From Methanobrevibacter gottschalkii DSM 11977 (lineage in GTDB: Archaea; Methanobacteriota; Methanobacteria; Methanobacteriales; Methanobacteriaceae): a DNA stretch of 64,000 bases. This document shows positions 1 through 7,649 of the stretch, in pieces. Within the stretch, counting starts at the first letter, position 1. Every line of letters starts with the position of its first letter. The notes below the pieces were generated by a model. It had not been told where the DNA came from. It was given only the letters and a program-made list of their open reading frames with translations, and searched no databases. Location of the stretch: NCBI RefSeq assembly GCF_003814835.1, contig NZ_RKRG01000001.1:434001-498000 (forward strand). Direction: 5' to 3'. Both the position numbers and the translations under genes were made by a program.

Positions 1-359
1 AATATCCTCAAGGAAAATTAGTTCGTGTTATCAATGGTGAAGTATTTGATGTTGGAGTAGATTTAAGAGCTAATTCCCCCACTTATGGTAAATGGTTTGG
101 AACTATCCTATCTGATAAAAATAAAAAGCAGTTATTCATCCCACCAAAATTTGCTCATGGATTTTTAGTATTATCCGATGAAGCCGAATTTGTATATAAA
201 TGTACAGAATTTTACCATGGTGAAGATGAAAGTGGAATTAAATGGGATGATGAAGATATAGCTATTGATTGGCCATTGAATGATATTGATGAGATAATTT
301 TATCTGATAAGGATAAGAAATGGTTAGGCTTTAAAGAATCTCAAATTAAATATAAGTGA
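1..359 (+). CDS. rfbC: dTDP-4-dehydrorhamnose 3,5-epimerase (3' part)
   Basis: Partial gene: the last 118 codons, in frame from base 3 to the TGA at 357-359; the start lies outside the window. The enzyme epimerises dTDP-4-keto-6-deoxyglucose at C3 and C5 in dTDP-L-rhamnose synthesis. Visible family features are the start YPQGKLVRVINGEVFDVGVD, then PTYGKWFG, and the cupin segment IPPKFAHGFLVLSDEAEF with the family histidine, followed by YKCTEFY. The stop lies 4 bases before the dTDP-glucose dehydratase gene, so the two are surely co-transcribed. The remaining rhamnose genes are expected to the left. The symbol rmlC is also used. Confidence 0.93.
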   Translation, partial: YPQGKLVRVINGEVFDVGVDLRANSPTYGKWFGTILSDKNKKQLFIPPKFAHGFLVLSDEAEFVYKCTEFYHGEDESGIKWDDEDIAIDWPLNDIDEIILSDKDKKWLGFKESQIKYK

Positions 360-363
360 TTAT

Positions 364-1371
364 ATGTCAAAAATACTTGTTACTGGTGGAGCAGGATTTA
401 TTGGAAGTAATTTTGTTAGGTATATGGTTAATAAATACTCTGAATATGAAATTGTTAACTTGGATGCTTTAACATACTGCGGAAACCTTGAAAATTTAAA
501 AGATATCGAAAAAAATGATAATTATTCATTTGTTAAAGGCGATATTAGGGATAAGAACATCGTTGATGATTTAGTTCAACAATGTGATTATGTTATTAAT
601 TTTGCAGCTGAAAGTCATGTAGATAGGAGTATAACCGACCCTGAAATATTTATTAAGTCAAATGTTTTAGGAACACAAGTTCTATTAAATGCTGCTAAAA
701 AATATGGTGTTGATAAATACATACAAATTTCAACTGATGAAGTTTATGGTACTCTTGGAAAAACAGGATATTTTAAAGAAAATACTCCTTTACAACCTAA
801 TAGTCCTTATTCGGCTTCAAAGGCTGGTGGAGATTTAATTACTCGTGCTTATAGTGAAACATTTGATTTGCCGATAAATATTACTCGTTGTTCTAATAAT
901 TATGGTCCTTATCAATTCCCTGAGAAATTAATTCCCTTGATGATCTCAAATGCTTTGGAAGATAAAAAATTACCGGTTTATGGTGACGGTAAAAACATTA
1001 GGGATTGGCTGCATGTTTATGATCACTGCCGAGCTATTGATTTGGTGTTGCATGAAGGTAAACTTGGTGAAGTTTATAATATTGGTGGAAATAACGAAAA
1101 ACAGAACCTTGAAATCGTTAAATTAATATTAAATCAATTAAATAAGGATGAATCTTTAATTAAATTTGTGAAAGATAGGTTGGGTCATGATAGGCGTTAT
1201 GCAATTGATTCAAATAAAATTCAAGAGGAATTAGGATGGTCTCCTAAATATACATTTGAAATTGGGATTAAAGAAACAATTCAATGGTATCTGGACAATC
1301 AAGAATGGACTAGTAAGGTTAAAAGTGGTCAATACAAAGATTATTATAATAAAATGTATTCTGGCAGATAA
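364..1371 (+). CDS. rfbB: dTDP-glucose 4,6-dehydratase
   Basis: Converts dTDP-glucose to dTDP-4-keto-6-deoxyglucose, the second step of dTDP-rhamnose synthesis, in the cytosol. The 335 residues match the usual family length. This is an extended short-chain dehydrogenase: NAD-binding GGAGFIGS at residues 8-15, the catalytic STDEVYG at 123-129, and YSASK at 149-153 with the Tyr and Lys of the YxxxK motif. The PYQFPEKLIP segment after it is typical of RmlB. It starts 4 bases after rfbC. The product feeds the glycosyltransferases further downstream, which include rhamnosyltransferase-like proteins. The symbol rmlB is also used. Confidence 0.96.
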   Translation: MSKILVTGGAGFIGSNFVRYMVNKYSEYEIVNLDALTYCGNLENLKDIEKNDNYSFVKGDIRDKNIVDDLVQQCDYVINFAAESHVDRSITDPEIFIKSNVLGTQVLLNAAKKYGVDKYIQISTDEVYGTLGKTGYFKENTPLQPNSPYSASKAGGDLITRAYSETFDLPINITRCSNNYGPYQFPEKLIPLMISNALEDKKLPVYGDGKNIRDWLHVYDHCRAIDLVLHEGKLGEVYNIGGNNEKQNLEIVKLILNQLNKDESLIKFVKDRLGHDRRYAIDSNKIQEELGWSPKYTFEIGIKETIQWYLDNQEWTSKVKSGQYKDYYNKMYSGR

Positions 1372-1603
1372 TTTTTTACACTTGAAATCAACCTCTGTTT
1401 TTTTACATAATCATTCATATATTTTTTATTTTTTTTATAATACTGTTCATATTTATTAATATTTTAAGTGTATAATATTGATTTATTTTTAATTTTTAAA
1501 ATAAGATTTTTAGTTTAATTAAGATAATTTTATATATTATAATCTAATTAAAATGATTATTGTATACGGTAAATATTCAATATATTTATTGGGAGGAATG
1601 GAA

Positions 1604-1870
1604 ATGTTAGAACAATATTTGCCTTTTGTTGGGTTAATAATTTTTGGAAACATTGAAAACTTAGTATTATCTTCACAAGGTGTAGTTGCAGGCGTCAATC
1701 CGGTTAAATTAGGGATTGTAAGTATCTTATTTGTTATGGGATGGTTATTCATAGGTACAGTTGGTACTTCAATGTTAATGCAATATGTCGATTTCATTGA
1801 TTTTATTGGTGGTTTAGCTATTTTTATTTTGGGTTTACAAGCAATGGTAGAATCTATTAGAGGTGTTTAA
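1604..1870 (+). CDS. small three-helix membrane protein, first of a tandem pair
   Basis: 88-residue hydrophobic protein with about three membrane helices (roughly residues 5-25, 33-56, 62-82). GGGAGG at 1591-1596 fits the ATG at 1604; the ATGs at 1553 and 1598 are in frame but badly spaced. It is a paralogue of the next gene: both carry FGNIENL near the N terminus (here residues 14-20), a QGV shortly after, GTxGT in the middle and an IGGxAIFILGxQAMxES end. The end resembles the last helix of MntP, TerC and other LysE-superfamily exporters, and the N-terminal E-N could stand for their acidic helix motif. I therefore infer a half-size transporter subunit, but I do not recognise a named family. 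It sits between sugar-nucleotide and wall-polymer genes. Confidence 0.75.
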   Translation: MLEQYLPFVGLIIFGNIENLVLSSQGVVAGVNPVKLGIVSILFVMGWLFIGTVGTSMLMQYVDFIDFIGGLAIFILGLQAMVESIRGV

Positions 1871-2149
1871 ATGAAAGAACTAAAACCATTTTTAGCATTA
1901 TTAGTTTTTGGAAACATTGAAAACTTAATTTTAGCAGCTCAGGGTGTTGCTGCTCATGTAGATCCTATTATTTTAAGTATCTTAAGTTTAATTGCAGTTG
2001 TTTGCTGGCTTTTAATTGGAACATTTGGTACAAAATTAGCAATGAAATATTCACGTTATATTAATTTCATTGGCGGTTTTGCTATTTTTATATTAGGTAT
2101 TCAAGCTATGATTGAGTCATTACCGGGAATGTTAACATTTTTCCATTAA
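1871..2149 (+). CDS. small three-helix membrane protein, second of a tandem pair
   Basis: 92-residue paralogue of the preceding protein. The ATG follows directly on the TAA of the first gene, with AGAGGTG at its 3' end as ribosome site, so translation is coupled. FGNIENL is at residues 13-19, followed by ILAAQGVAAHVDP, a second helix with CWLLIGTFGT, and a third helix IGGFAIFILGIQAMIES. The two proteins differ in loop residues but keep the motif positions, which fits an ancient duplication with the products forming a heterodimer. The LysE/TerC/MntP resemblance is inferred from helix pattern only, and the transported substrate is unknown. Confidence 0.75.
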   Translation: MKELKPFLALLVFGNIENLILAAQGVAAHVDPIILSILSLIAVVCWLLIGTFGTKLAMKYSRYINFIGGFAIFILGIQAMIESLPGMLTFFH

Positions 2150-2167
2150 TTAAAATTAAAGTTTAAT

Positions 2168-3247
2168 ATGAGATATTTTAAACATAGAATTTATGGTGCT
2201 TTATTTAAATTATTCAAAGACACCATTATTAAAAAAAACAGAGTTTCATTTATTGTCGATTCAAAGGAATCATTTAAAGGTAATTTGGATTATATTCAAA
2301 AAGAATTTGAAAATAGAGGGAACTTTGAATTTCATTATTTTTACAAGAATAAACTTTCTATAGGTAGTTTTAGGAAATTATCAAGTTCTAAATTTATATT
2401 TTTAAATGATAACTTTTTTCCATTAGCTTTCATGGAATTTCATCCCGAAACCACAATTGTTCAATTATGGCATGCTCCAGGGGCTTCTAAAAAATTTGGG
2501 GGGTCTGTTGATATTCAAAACAGGGAAATCCTTGAGAAAATTTCTAAAAATACTGACTATTTGATTACTACTTCAGTCAATATTAAAGATTATTATTCTG
2601 AAGCTTTTCAAATGCCTTTAAATAAGATTAAATCACTAGGTATTCCTCGTATTGATTATTATTTTGAAAATCATGATGTCAATACTTTAAAATCAAATTT
2701 TCTTAATAAATATAATATTTCATCAAATAAAAAAATACTTCTCTATGCTCCAACATTTAGGGATGAAGAAAAATACAATAACGTATTCAATTACTTGAAT
2801 TTGGAGGAATTTAATGAAAATTTAGGTGATGAATATATTTTGGCTTTAAGACTTCATCCAAAAATTGAGAATTTTTATAAAAATGATATTTCGGATAATG
2901 GTAACTACATTGATGTAAGTGATTATGAAAGTGAGCAGGAATTAATGTTAATTAGTGATATATTAATAACTGATTATTCCTCTATAATGATTGAATTTGC
3001 CACTTTAAATAAACCTATAATCTTTTTTACATACGATTTAGATAGTTATTTGTCTAATGAACGTGGTTTTTATTATGATTTTAAAAAAACTGTCCCCGGT
3101 CCAATTGTTCATACTTCACAAGAATTAATCGATGTAATTAAAAAAAATGAATTTGATAAAAGTAAGATTTCTGAATTTCTTAACACCCAATTTGATTTAA
3201 TAGATGGTGATTCATCTAAAAGAATTGTTGATTTTCTATTAAAATAA
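2168..3247 (+). CDS. CDP-glycerol:glycerophosphotransferase family protein (TagB/TagF-like)
   Basis: 359 residues matching the glycerophosphotransferase domain of teichoic-acid polymerases. Landmarks in order: WHAPG at 101-105, YLITTS at 131-136, GIPRIDYY at 158-165, LYAPTFRDE at 192-200, RLHP at 228-231, and DILITDYSS at 264-272 followed by E276. The family transfers polyol phosphate from a CDP-activated donor to a growing wall polymer or glycan. In a Methanobacteriales archaeon, which has pseudomurein rather than murein, the likely role is phosphodiester-linked decoration of a surface polysaccharide; the exact donor cannot be told. It follows the small membrane proteins by 18 bases and precedes GT2 genes. 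No signal peptide is seen; the basic N terminus suggests membrane association. Confidence 0.85.
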   Translation: MRYFKHRIYGALFKLFKDTIIKKNRVSFIVDSKESFKGNLDYIQKEFENRGNFEFHYFYKNKLSIGSFRKLSSSKFIFLNDNFFPLAFMEFHPETTIVQLWHAPGASKKFGGSVDIQNREILEKISKNTDYLITTSVNIKDYYSEAFQMPLNKIKSLGIPRIDYYFENHDVNTLKSNFLNKYNISSNKKILLYAPTFRDEEKYNNVFNYLNLEEFNENLGDEYILALRLHPKIENFYKNDISDNGNYIDVSDYESEQELMLISDILITDYSSIMIEFATLNKPIIFFTYDLDSYLSNERGFYYDFKKTVPGPIVHTSQELIDVIKKNEFDKSKISEFLNTQFDLIDGDSSKRIVDFLLK

Positions 3248-3257
3248 GGCTGATAAA

Positions 3258-4217
3258 ATGGACAATATTAATGTAAGTGTCATAGTTCCAGTATATAATA
3301 ACTGTGAATATATAGAGAGTACACTCAGTTCAATTATTAATCAAAATTTCGATAATTTTGAAATAATTGTTATTGACGATGGATCAACAGATAATAGTTT
3401 AGAAATTGTTAAAGAAAAATTATCTGCTTCAGATATTTCTTATCTGATTATTCATCAGGAAAATGCAGGTGTAAGTTGTGCGAGAAATCGTGGAATTGAA
3501 GTTGCTTGTGGTGATTATTTAGTTTTTGTTGATGCTGATGATTATATTTCTCAAAATCATTTATCAGAATTGTATAATGGTGAAACTGATTTTAGTTTAA
3601 TTCAGCTGGTTAAAAGAGAAGGGAATGATTTATCTATCCCTTATCATTTTTCAGAAAGTTCAATTTCATGCAATGATTTTATTAAAATGGAGTTAAATAT
3701 GGAAATTCCATTTAATTTCTGCCAATTAATGTATAAAACAGACATTGTAAAGAAAAATAATATTAAATTCACTCCTAATATTATTTACGGGGAAGATACA
3801 GAATTCGCACTTAAAGCATTGAGTTTTGGTGATAGAATATCTATAAGTAATGAAGTAACTTATTATTATATTCAACACGAGCAATCTGCAATTAGAACAT
3901 CTGAATTTAAGCGTTTTGAGATTGTAGGTATTTTTGAAAACCTAGCTCAATACTATAAAAATCAGGGAAAAACTGATTTAGCTAATCTGATAATTACTTC
4001 TAGAATTCCAAAAGCAATATTTGGAAATATGAATTATTTTTTCTATAATAATTATGATTTTGATGATGTAATTGCTAAAATGCACCAACTAAATTTATTT
4101 ACCAAATTGTCTAAATTTGAAGGTGATTTTAAATTCAAATTTAAAATAAGATTATTTTTATTAAATCCAAAAATTTATTATAAAATATGGAGAAAAGTTA
4201 AAAATTCGATTGATTAA
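3258..4217 (+). CDS. family 2 glycosyltransferase
   Basis: 319 residues with a GT-A fold N terminus: VSVIVPVYNN at 6-15, VIDDGSTDNS at 38-47, NAGVSCARNRGI at 69-80, and the metal/nucleotide-sugar motif VDADDY at 91-96. The conserved GEDTEFALKA in the middle corresponds to the ED acceptor/catalytic region of GT2 enzymes. The C terminus is basic and aromatic, consistent with lying on the membrane. Substrate unknown. It is one of three consecutive GT2 genes and the most different of them; its stop lies one base before the next ATG, so it belongs to the same operon for surface glycan assembly. Confidence 0.9.
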   Translation: MDNINVSVIVPVYNNCEYIESTLSSIINQNFDNFEIIVIDDGSTDNSLEIVKEKLSASDISYLIIHQENAGVSCARNRGIEVACGDYLVFVDADDYISQNHLSELYNGETDFSLIQLVKREGNDLSIPYHFSESSISCNDFIKMELNMEIPFNFCQLMYKTDIVKKNNIKFTPNIIYGEDTEFALKALSFGDRISISNEVTYYYIQHEQSAIRTSEFKRFEIVGIFENLAQYYKNQGKTDLANLIITSRIPKAIFGNMNYFFYNNYDFDDVIAKMHQLNLFTKLSKFEGDFKFKFKIRLFLLNPKIYYKIWRKVKNSID

Positions 4218-4218
4218 T

Positions 4219-5178
4219 ATGAAAGTTTCAGTTGTAACACCAAATTATAATGGTGAAAAATTTCTAAAAACATTTTTAAAATCCCTTAATGAAGATAGTC
4301 AATATATCGGAGAAGTTATTATTGTGGATAATGGATCTGATGATGGTAGTTTGGACTATCTTAAAAATAATAGCTTTAGTTTCCCTTTAGTATTAATAGA
4401 AAATAAGGAAAATATTGGATTTTCTCCAGCTGTTAATCAGGGAATTAAAATATCTCAAAATAATCTTATTTTTTCAATTAATAATGATACTGAAATTAAA
4501 AAAGGTTCAATTAAATCATTAGTGGATTTAATTAATTCCAGTGATGATATTTTTTCTGTTCAAGCTAAAATGCTCCAGTATAATAATAAAAATCTAATTG
4601 ATGATGTTGGAGATGAATATAATTTGCTTGGTTGGACTAAAAAAATAGGTGAAAATCATCACTCTAATGAATATAATAAAGTAAAAAGGATATTTTCTAG
4701 TTGTGCAGGAGCGGCGATGTATAATAAGTCCATTTTAGATGAAATTGGACTATTTGATGATAACTTTTTTGCATATATGGAAGATGTGGATTTAGCAATC
4801 AGATCCCATATTAATGGTTATAGGAATTTGTCATGTCCTGATGCAATTGTTTATCATATTGGTAGTGCAACATCAGGAAGCAGATATAATGAATTTAAAG
4901 TTAAATTAGCTGCACGTAATAATGTATGGGTAATTTATAAAAATTTACCAGTTCCTTTAAAAATTGTAAATTTTATTTTTATATTTTTAGGATTTTTAAT
5001 TAAATACTTATTTTTTTATAAAAAAGGATTCGGATCCACTTATTTGTCAGGGATTCGTGAAGGATTATCTGCAAAAAGTAAAATTAGCAAAGTTAAATTT
5101 GAATCAAAGAATACAAAAAATTATTTTAAATTGGAATTTAGATTAATAATAAATACTATTAAATTTTTAAAAAGATGA
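4219..5178 (+). CDS. family 2 glycosyltransferase, rhamnosyltransferase-like
   Basis: 319 residues from the ATG at 4219, one base after the preceding stop; an in-frame TTG at 4210 inside the previous gene is less likely. GT2 features are VSVVTPNYNGEKFL at 3-16, VDNGSDDGS at 36-44, ENIGFSPAVNQGI at 64-76 and INNDTEI at 87-93. The later segment with SCAGAAMYNKS and AYMEDVDLAIRS is the acceptor and catalytic region seen in WbbL-type rhamnosyltransferases. A hydrophobic stretch near residue 250-270 likely docks it to the membrane. With dTDP-rhamnose genes next door, rhamnose is a plausible donor, but this is inference. Confidence 0.9.
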   Translation: MKVSVVTPNYNGEKFLKTFLKSLNEDSQYIGEVIIVDNGSDDGSLDYLKNNSFSFPLVLIENKENIGFSPAVNQGIKISQNNLIFSINNDTEIKKGSIKSLVDLINSSDDIFSVQAKMLQYNNKNLIDDVGDEYNLLGWTKKIGENHHSNEYNKVKRIFSSCAGAAMYNKSILDEIGLFDDNFFAYMEDVDLAIRSHINGYRNLSCPDAIVYHIGSATSGSRYNEFKVKLAARNNVWVIYKNLPVPLKIVNFIFIFLGFLIKYLFFYKKGFGSTYLSGIREGLSAKSKISKVKFESKNTKNYFKLEFRLIINTIKFLKR

Positions 5179-5182
5179 TTAT

Positions 5183-6040
5183 ATGGATCTTTCAATTGTA
5201 ATTTTAAATTATCAAACCTTTGAGCTAACAAAAAATACTATTAATTCTATATTTGAATATGAATATTCCTTTGACTATGAGATCTTAGTGGTTGATAATG
5301 CATCAGGTGATGATAGTTTAGTTCGCTTAAAAGAATATTTCGGTGATAAAGTCAATTTCATCGCATCAAAAGAGAATAATGGTTTTGCAGCCGGTAACAA
5401 TCAAGCTTTAAAAATTGCAAATGGCAAATATATTCTTCTTTTAAATTCAGACACTATAGTTTGGGAAGATACATTAGAAAATATTTATAACTACATGGAA
5501 AAACATAATGATGTTGGTGTCAGTGGTTGCAGGGTTCTTTTAGAAAACGGTGAACTTGATAAGGCTTGTAAAAGGAGTTTTCCTAATGTGAAAAATTCAT
5601 TTTTTAGATTATTTCATATTCCAACCAGCAGTAAAGATAATGATTATAACTTGGATAATCTTCCAGATGATGGAATTTATGAAATTGATTGTCTTACTGG
5701 AGCATTCATGTTCATGCGGGCTGATGCACTAAAAGATGCGGGTCTATTGGATGAAACATTCTTCATGTATGGTGAAGATATTGATTTTTGTTTTAGAGTT
5801 AAAAAAACTGGTTGGAAGATTACTTATTATGGTAAGTCAAAAATTACTCACTTAAAAGGAGCTAGTAGTAAAAAACAAAAATCTAAGTTGATTTATGAAT
5901 TTTATCGTGCAATGTATATTTATTATAAAAAACATCATGCTGATGACTCTTTATTTTTATTAAACTGGATTGTTTATTTTGGAATAGCTATTCTTTGTGT
6001 TTTGAAATTATTTTTAAATTTATTTAAAAAGAAAGATTAA
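5183..6040 (+). CDS. family 2 glycosyltransferase, rhamnosyltransferase-like
   Basis: 285 residues, clearly related to the preceding gene: LSIVILNYQTFELT at 3-16, VDNASGDDS at 37-45, ENNGFAAGNNQAL at 64-76, LNSDT at 87-91, then LTGAFMFMRADAL and MYGEDIDFCFRVKK. These are the landmarks of WbbL/RfbN-type GT2 transferases that add deoxysugars such as rhamnose to lipid-linked glycans. A hydrophobic C-terminal stretch suggests membrane attachment. It begins 4 bases after the previous stop, so the three GT2 genes form one transcription unit. The donor and linkage cannot be read from the sequence. Confidence 0.9.
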   Translation: MDLSIVILNYQTFELTKNTINSIFEYEYSFDYEILVVDNASGDDSLVRLKEYFGDKVNFIASKENNGFAAGNNQALKIANGKYILLLNSDTIVWEDTLENIYNYMEKHNDVGVSGCRVLLENGELDKACKRSFPNVKNSFFRLFHIPTSSKDNDYNLDNLPDDGIYEIDCLTGAFMFMRADALKDAGLLDETFFMYGEDIDFCFRVKKTGWKITYYGKSKITHLKGASSKKQKSKLIYEFYRAMYIYYKKHHADDSLFLLNWIVYFGIAILCVLKLFLNLFKKKD

Positions 6041-6090
6041 ATAATTATTAATTTCAAATAAATAATAGAAACTGGTTTTGGAGTAGTTAT

Positions 6091-7494
6091 ATGATTAAAG
6101 AGAATCAAAAATTATTAAATTTTTCATTGGTATTGATTGATGTTATTGTCATTGGACTGGCTCTTTTATGCTCTTTATGGTTAAGATTTAAAACTACTCT
6201 ATTTGGTCCAATTGGAGGACATTTAGGCTTTTTTAACTATCTTTTATTCTTTACATTTGCCGTTATACCTGTTTATTTAATTTTATATTTTGCATTTGGT
6301 CTTTATAAACCGCGTAGAACTTATAAAAACATTTTTTCAGAAGCAACACAACTTATTAAAGTAAATATATTGGCATTTATTACATTAGTTTCTATTTTAT
6401 TTATTATAAACCAACCTGATTTTTCAAGAATAATGTTAATTTTATTAGCCATTATTGCTTCATTTTTTGGAATAATTGAAAGATTTACAATTAGAACTAT
6501 TTTAAGGAAAATGCGTATTAATAATCGTAATATTAAGCATATTCTTATTGTTGGGGATAATGAATTAGCTTTTAGCTTTGCTCGTAAAATTCGTGAAAAC
6601 CCATATTTGGGATTTGTTGTAAGTGGCTTTTTAGGGCGTTCAGAGCATATAGGTCGTGAAATAGATGGGTGCAGTGTCATCGGATCATTTGAAGATATTG
6701 ATAAAATTCTTGATAAAAACAGATTTGATAGGGTTGTTTTGGCTATTCCTTTAAAATATTATTATAAAATCAATGACCTTGTGGAGAGTTGTGAAAGGGT
6801 TGGAATTAAAGCGGAAATTATTCCTGATTATATTAGGTACTTCCCAGCTCAACCTTCTGTGGACATGATTGAGGACATACCTATTATTAACATAAGATAT
6901 GTTCCTTTAGATGATGATTTTAATAAGTTCTTAAAATATCTTTCTGATTATATTATTTCCATAATTGCAATTATTATTACATCTCCTATAATGGTAGTTA
7001 CTGCAATTGCAATCAAATTATCTTCTAATGGTCCAATTATATTTAAACAGGAAAGAATAGGTTACAACAGTAAACCCTTCATGATGTATAAATTCCGTAG
7101 TATGAAAGTTCAGGATCCCAGTGAAGAAAAAGCTGAATGGACAACAAAAGATGACCCTAGAAAAACTAAAGTAGGACAATTTATAAGAAAAACTAGTATT
7201 GATGAATTACCTCAATTTTTCAATGTGTTGAAAGGGGATATGAGTGTTGTAGGTCCTAGACCTGAAAGACCATATTTTGTTGATCAATTTAAAGAAACTG
7301 TTCCAAAATATATGGTTAAACATCAAGTTAAACCTGGATTAACTGGCTGGGCTCAAATTCATGGTTGTCGTGGAGACACTTCTATTAAAAAACGTATTGA
7401 ATATGATATTGAATATGTAGAAAATTGGCACATGGGTTTAGATTTAGCAATAATGATTAAAACCGCATTAAAGAAAAACCCTAATGCATATTAA
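6091..7494 (+). CDS. polyprenyl-phosphate sugar-1-phosphate transferase (WcaJ/WbaP type)
   Basis: 467 residues with the full architecture of the polyprenyl glycosylphosphotransferases that start exopolysaccharide synthesis. About four N-terminal membrane helices come first (residues about 10-125), then a Rossmann-like CoA-binding domain (HILIVGDNELAFSFAR), a fifth helix, and the C-terminal bacterial sugar transferase domain with FKQERIGYNSKPF, YKFRSM, the catalytic IDELPQFFNVLKGDMSVVGP and PGLTGWAQIHG. It loads a sugar-1-phosphate onto a polyprenyl (in archaea dolichyl-type) phosphate at the inner membrane face. As the last gene of the cluster it supplies the lipid-linked primer for the glycosyltransferases upstream. 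The family usually uses glucose or galactose; which one is unknown. Confidence 0.92.
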   Translation: MIKENQKLLNFSLVLIDVIVIGLALLCSLWLRFKTTLFGPIGGHLGFFNYLLFFTFAVIPVYLILYFAFGLYKPRRTYKNIFSEATQLIKVNILAFITLVSILFIINQPDFSRIMLILLAIIASFFGIIERFTIRTILRKMRINNRNIKHILIVGDNELAFSFARKIRENPYLGFVVSGFLGRSEHIGREIDGCSVIGSFEDIDKILDKNRFDRVVLAIPLKYYYKINDLVESCERVGIKAEIIPDYIRYFPAQPSVDMIEDIPIINIRYVPLDDDFNKFLKYLSDYIISIIAIIITSPIMVVTAIAIKLSSNGPIIFKQERIGYNSKPFMMYKFRSMKVQDPSEEKAEWTTKDDPRKTKVGQFIRKTSIDELPQFFNVLKGDMSVVGPRPERPYFVDQFKETVPKYMVKHQVKPGLTGWAQIHGCRGDTSIKKRIEYDIEYVENWHMGLDLAIMIKTALKKNPNAY

Positions 7495-7569
7495 TTATTT
7501 TTCATATTTTAACATAATCATACTTAAGAAATATTTATATTAAATTTTTTTTAATTTTAGTATATAGAT

Positions 7570-7587
7570 TACTTTTCAAATGCTCTC
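7570..7587 (+). promoter_or_regulatory. 18-bp upstream element, copy 1 (RPA-radA promoter)
   Basis: TACTTTTCAAATGCTCTC, followed by TCTAA and then a TATA box TTTATATA at 7596-7603. The same 18-mer recurs at 30466, 53737 and 63479, always intergenic. Here it ends 8 bases before the TATA box, the position of an activator or an extended BRE in archaeal promoters. The match with copy 2 continues into the following TCTA. Function inferred. Confidence 0.7.
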
Positions 7588-7595
7588 TCTAATAA

Positions 7596-7603
7596 TTTAT
7601 ATA
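7596..7603 (+). promoter_or_regulatory. TATA box of the RPA-radA operon
   Basis: TTTATATA, a consensus archaeal TATA box. It lies 47 bases before the RPA start codon, which predicts transcription start near 7625 and a leader of about 25 bases containing the ribosome site GAGGGG at 7638-7643. Confidence 0.65.
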
Positions 7604-7649
7604 CATTCTAATTACAAACTAATAATTAACTTTCAATGAGGGGTTTGGT

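Noticed and set aside
1256-1459. 67-codon ORF overlapping the end of rfbB
   Set aside because: Shares most of its length with rfbB in another frame and ends in AT-rich sequence; no ribosome site.
2605-2630. CTTTTCAAATGCCTTT resembling the 18-bp element
   Set aside because: Lies inside the glycerophosphotransferase coding frame and lacks the GCTCT end; likely chance.
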